Positions 62,894 through 64,000 of a stretch of DNA of 64,000 nt are shown piece by piece. Position numbers and translations under genes: made by a program. This DNA comes from Syntrophomonas wolfei subsp. methylbutyratica (GTDB lineage Bacteria > Bacillota > Syntrophomonadia > Syntrophomonadales > Syntrophomonadaceae), in assembly GCF_001570625.1 (NCBI RefSeq), contig NZ_BBQT01000005.1, forward strand, positions 1 through 64,000, in the 5' to 3' direction. Position 1 is the first letter of the stretch, and each line of letters begins with the position of its first letter. Below the pieces are notes generated by a model, which did no database searches, had not been told where the DNA came from, and saw nothing but the letters and a program-made list of their open reading frames with translations.

Positions 62894-64000
62894 TTATTTT
62901 ATTTCCTTAAGTTTATCTTCCCATTTTGAAGGATCTGTTACCCGCATCAGGTTCAGCTTCTCCTCCACCTTATTACTACGGCGCAGGAGGCCGTCCTTCA
63001 TATATTCCAACAACAGCGGCAGCAACTGGTACTTCATCTTAAAATACAGTTCTTCGCTATCAGCCCTGAAATAGGCAGGACCGGGCATGATATCATCCTT
63101 CTTCACCCAAGCAGGCAGGGTTTTATCCGTAAAAAAATGATCTTCGATTAAATTATAAAGATCTCTACCGTTTTTATCTTTTTTACCTTTGTTATCTGTA
63201 GGCATAGGCAGGTCGTCTGCCCGCGAAGGACAGGGGAAGAAAGCAAAGCGGCGGCGTACGGCGTAGTCGATGGAACCGATGGTGCGGTCGGCAGTGTTCA
63301 TGGTGCCGATGATATAGAGGTTGTCAGGTATCATGAAATCATAATCCCCGTCAATGGCATAGGGGCTTTTTATGCTTTCCCCCCGGTACTCCAGGCCGTA
63401 GATAAGTTCTCCCAGGACGGCAGCCAGGGGGGCGCGGTTAATCTCGTCGATGATGAGGATATAGGGCGGAGCCTGTTTGCGGATATTTTTCGGTATTTTC
63501 TGATATTCTTTTATCAATTCACTCAGCTTGCAGTTATATATTTCTTTCGAATTATTGTCAGTACATTTCAACCATGCAAAGCAATCCTCTACATATACAT
63601 CGAAATCTATATCTATATACATAAACTGCTGCAGATAATCATAAAGCAATCTGCTAATTCTGAACAATGATAATGTCTCCGCCATCGCTGCCTTGGCCAT
63701 GGATGCCAGGATTTTTTCCTGAGTCTGGTATTGCGCGTTGCCGCCTGAAGTATCCACCATTATCCCCCGCACCAGGTCTTCGTTCTGGTAGGCGGGGTGG
63801 AACTGGATGATGTCCCAGTTACCCTTTGCACTGCCGTTATCATAAGAGAATCGTTTACCTGCAAGATATTTTTTTACTTCGTCGTTATCGGGGGTATTCT
63901 CTTCTATATCCATCCCCATCAATTTGGCTGCAAGCCGCTTTGCCAGACGGGTTTTTCCCGTACCAGGAGGACCTGAAAGGATAAGGGTTCTGGATGAAAG
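62894..64000 (-). CDS. McrB-like AAA+ protein (first copy, 5' end beyond window)
   Basis: The frame is open to the window edge and includes Walker A LSGPPGTGKTRLAKRLA at 63930-63985, so the gene starts beyond 64000. Further motifs are WDIIQFHPAYQNEDLVRG, Walker B YILIIDEINRAPLAAVLGEL and MNTADRTIGSIDYAVRRRFA. Compared with the neighbouring copy it lacks most of the long charged insert. It may carry the DNA-reading domain in its missing N-terminus. The two AAA+ genes and mcrC form one transcription unit on the minus strand. Confidence 0.87.
   Translation of the reverse strand, partial: LSSRTLILSGPPGTGKTRLAKRLAAKLMGMDIEENTPDNDEVKKYLAGKRFSYDNGSAKGNWDIIQFHPAYQNEDLVRGIMVDTSGGNAQYQTQEKILASMAKAAMAETLSLFRISRLLYDYLQQFMYIDIDFDVYVEDCFAWLKCTDNNSKEIYNCKLSELIKEYQKIPKNIRKQAPPYILIIDEINRAPLAAVLGELIYGLEYRGESIKSPYAIDGDYDFMIPDNLYIIGTMNTADRTIGSIDYAVRRRFAFFPCPSRADDLPMPTDNKGKKDKNGRDLYNLIEDHFFTDKTLPAWVKKDDIMPGPAYFRADSEELYFKMKYQLLPLLLEYMKDGLLRRSNKVEEKLNLMRVTDPSKWEDKLKEIK

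Noticed and set aside
1-64000. CRISPR arrays, tRNA genes, prophage modules
   Set aside because: No regularly spaced direct repeats, tRNA-like cloverleaf or phage structural genes were recognised on reading; a tRNA scan was not possible.

Overview
The window reads as the chromosome of an anaerobic, endospore-lineage Firmicute (Clostridia). The gene content and style resemble Syntrophomonadaceae; this is an inference from gene families, not from a search. Pointers are SigI/RsgI, SepF, DivIVA, a YlmC/YmxH-type protein, MurT/GatD, YtpB, diaminopimelate dehydrogenase, a decayed spoVK next to hfq, frequent TTG/GTG starts, and a probable selenocysteine codon.

Layout. 1-230: the 3' end of a 23S rRNA and a complete 5S rRNA. 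246-3303: two almost identical REP-associated transposase (RAYT) units around a CPBP membrane protease. 3310-7478: metE-metF with a LysR regulator and a MetR-like box. 7724-12446: an arsenic operon (arsR-arsD-arsA-small ORF-arsM-acr3-broken arsC). 12508-17450: diaminopimelate dehydrogenase, then a MacB-like ABC system with an exported CARDB-like protein. 17541-20849: sigI-rsgI, then convergent flgG-flgJ. 21296-24315: PRC-barrel protein, nrdR, a DUF2007 protein and a PhoB/PhoR-type pair. 24432-35541: the Gram-positive division block (yggS-sepF-proC-yggT-U32 peptidase-divIVA-DUF167), an EamA exporter, nth, ileS, a DUF5665 protein and a DksA-like protein. 35732-41920: a glycosyltransferase, murT and gatD (split by a mobile-looking element), and polyprenyl synthase plus the YtpB-type terpene synthase. 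42308-45887: small metal-binding-looking proteins, a UGA-containing thioredoxin-fold selenoprotein and a zinc-sensing (CZB) chemoreceptor. 46019-57510: miaB-ylbF-mutS-hyuA-like-HDAC-like-mutL-methyltransferase-miaA-hfq. 57540-64000: an accessory tail with a spoVK remnant, orphan genes and a McrBC-type restriction locus with two McrB-like AAA+ genes, the last running off the window.

The most notable material is non-coding or recoded. (1) An in-frame UGA at 43106 in a short thioredoxin-like gene is followed at the right distance by a hairpin resembling a bacterial SECIS. (2) Three intergenic elements share about 50-bp inverted-repeat ends but carry different cargo; one lies between murT and gatD and is flanked by 19-bp direct repeats. 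(3) A 50-nt dual-hairpin module occurs six times, with stems that vary in concert. (4) REP hairpins keep a GGGGACGG core while their stems change completely, and one arm also forms the -35 box of the RAYT promoter. (5) A palindromic repeat occurs in the sigI-rsgI gap and in the ileS leader. (6) At least one gene (ABC ATPase at 13636), and possibly a second (polyprenyl synthase at 39798), appears to start at a non-NTG codon.

The housekeeping blocks form coherent units: methionine synthesis, arsenite handling (chaperone, ATPase, methylase, exporter), cell division, mismatch repair with tRNA modification and Hfq, and lipid II amidation.
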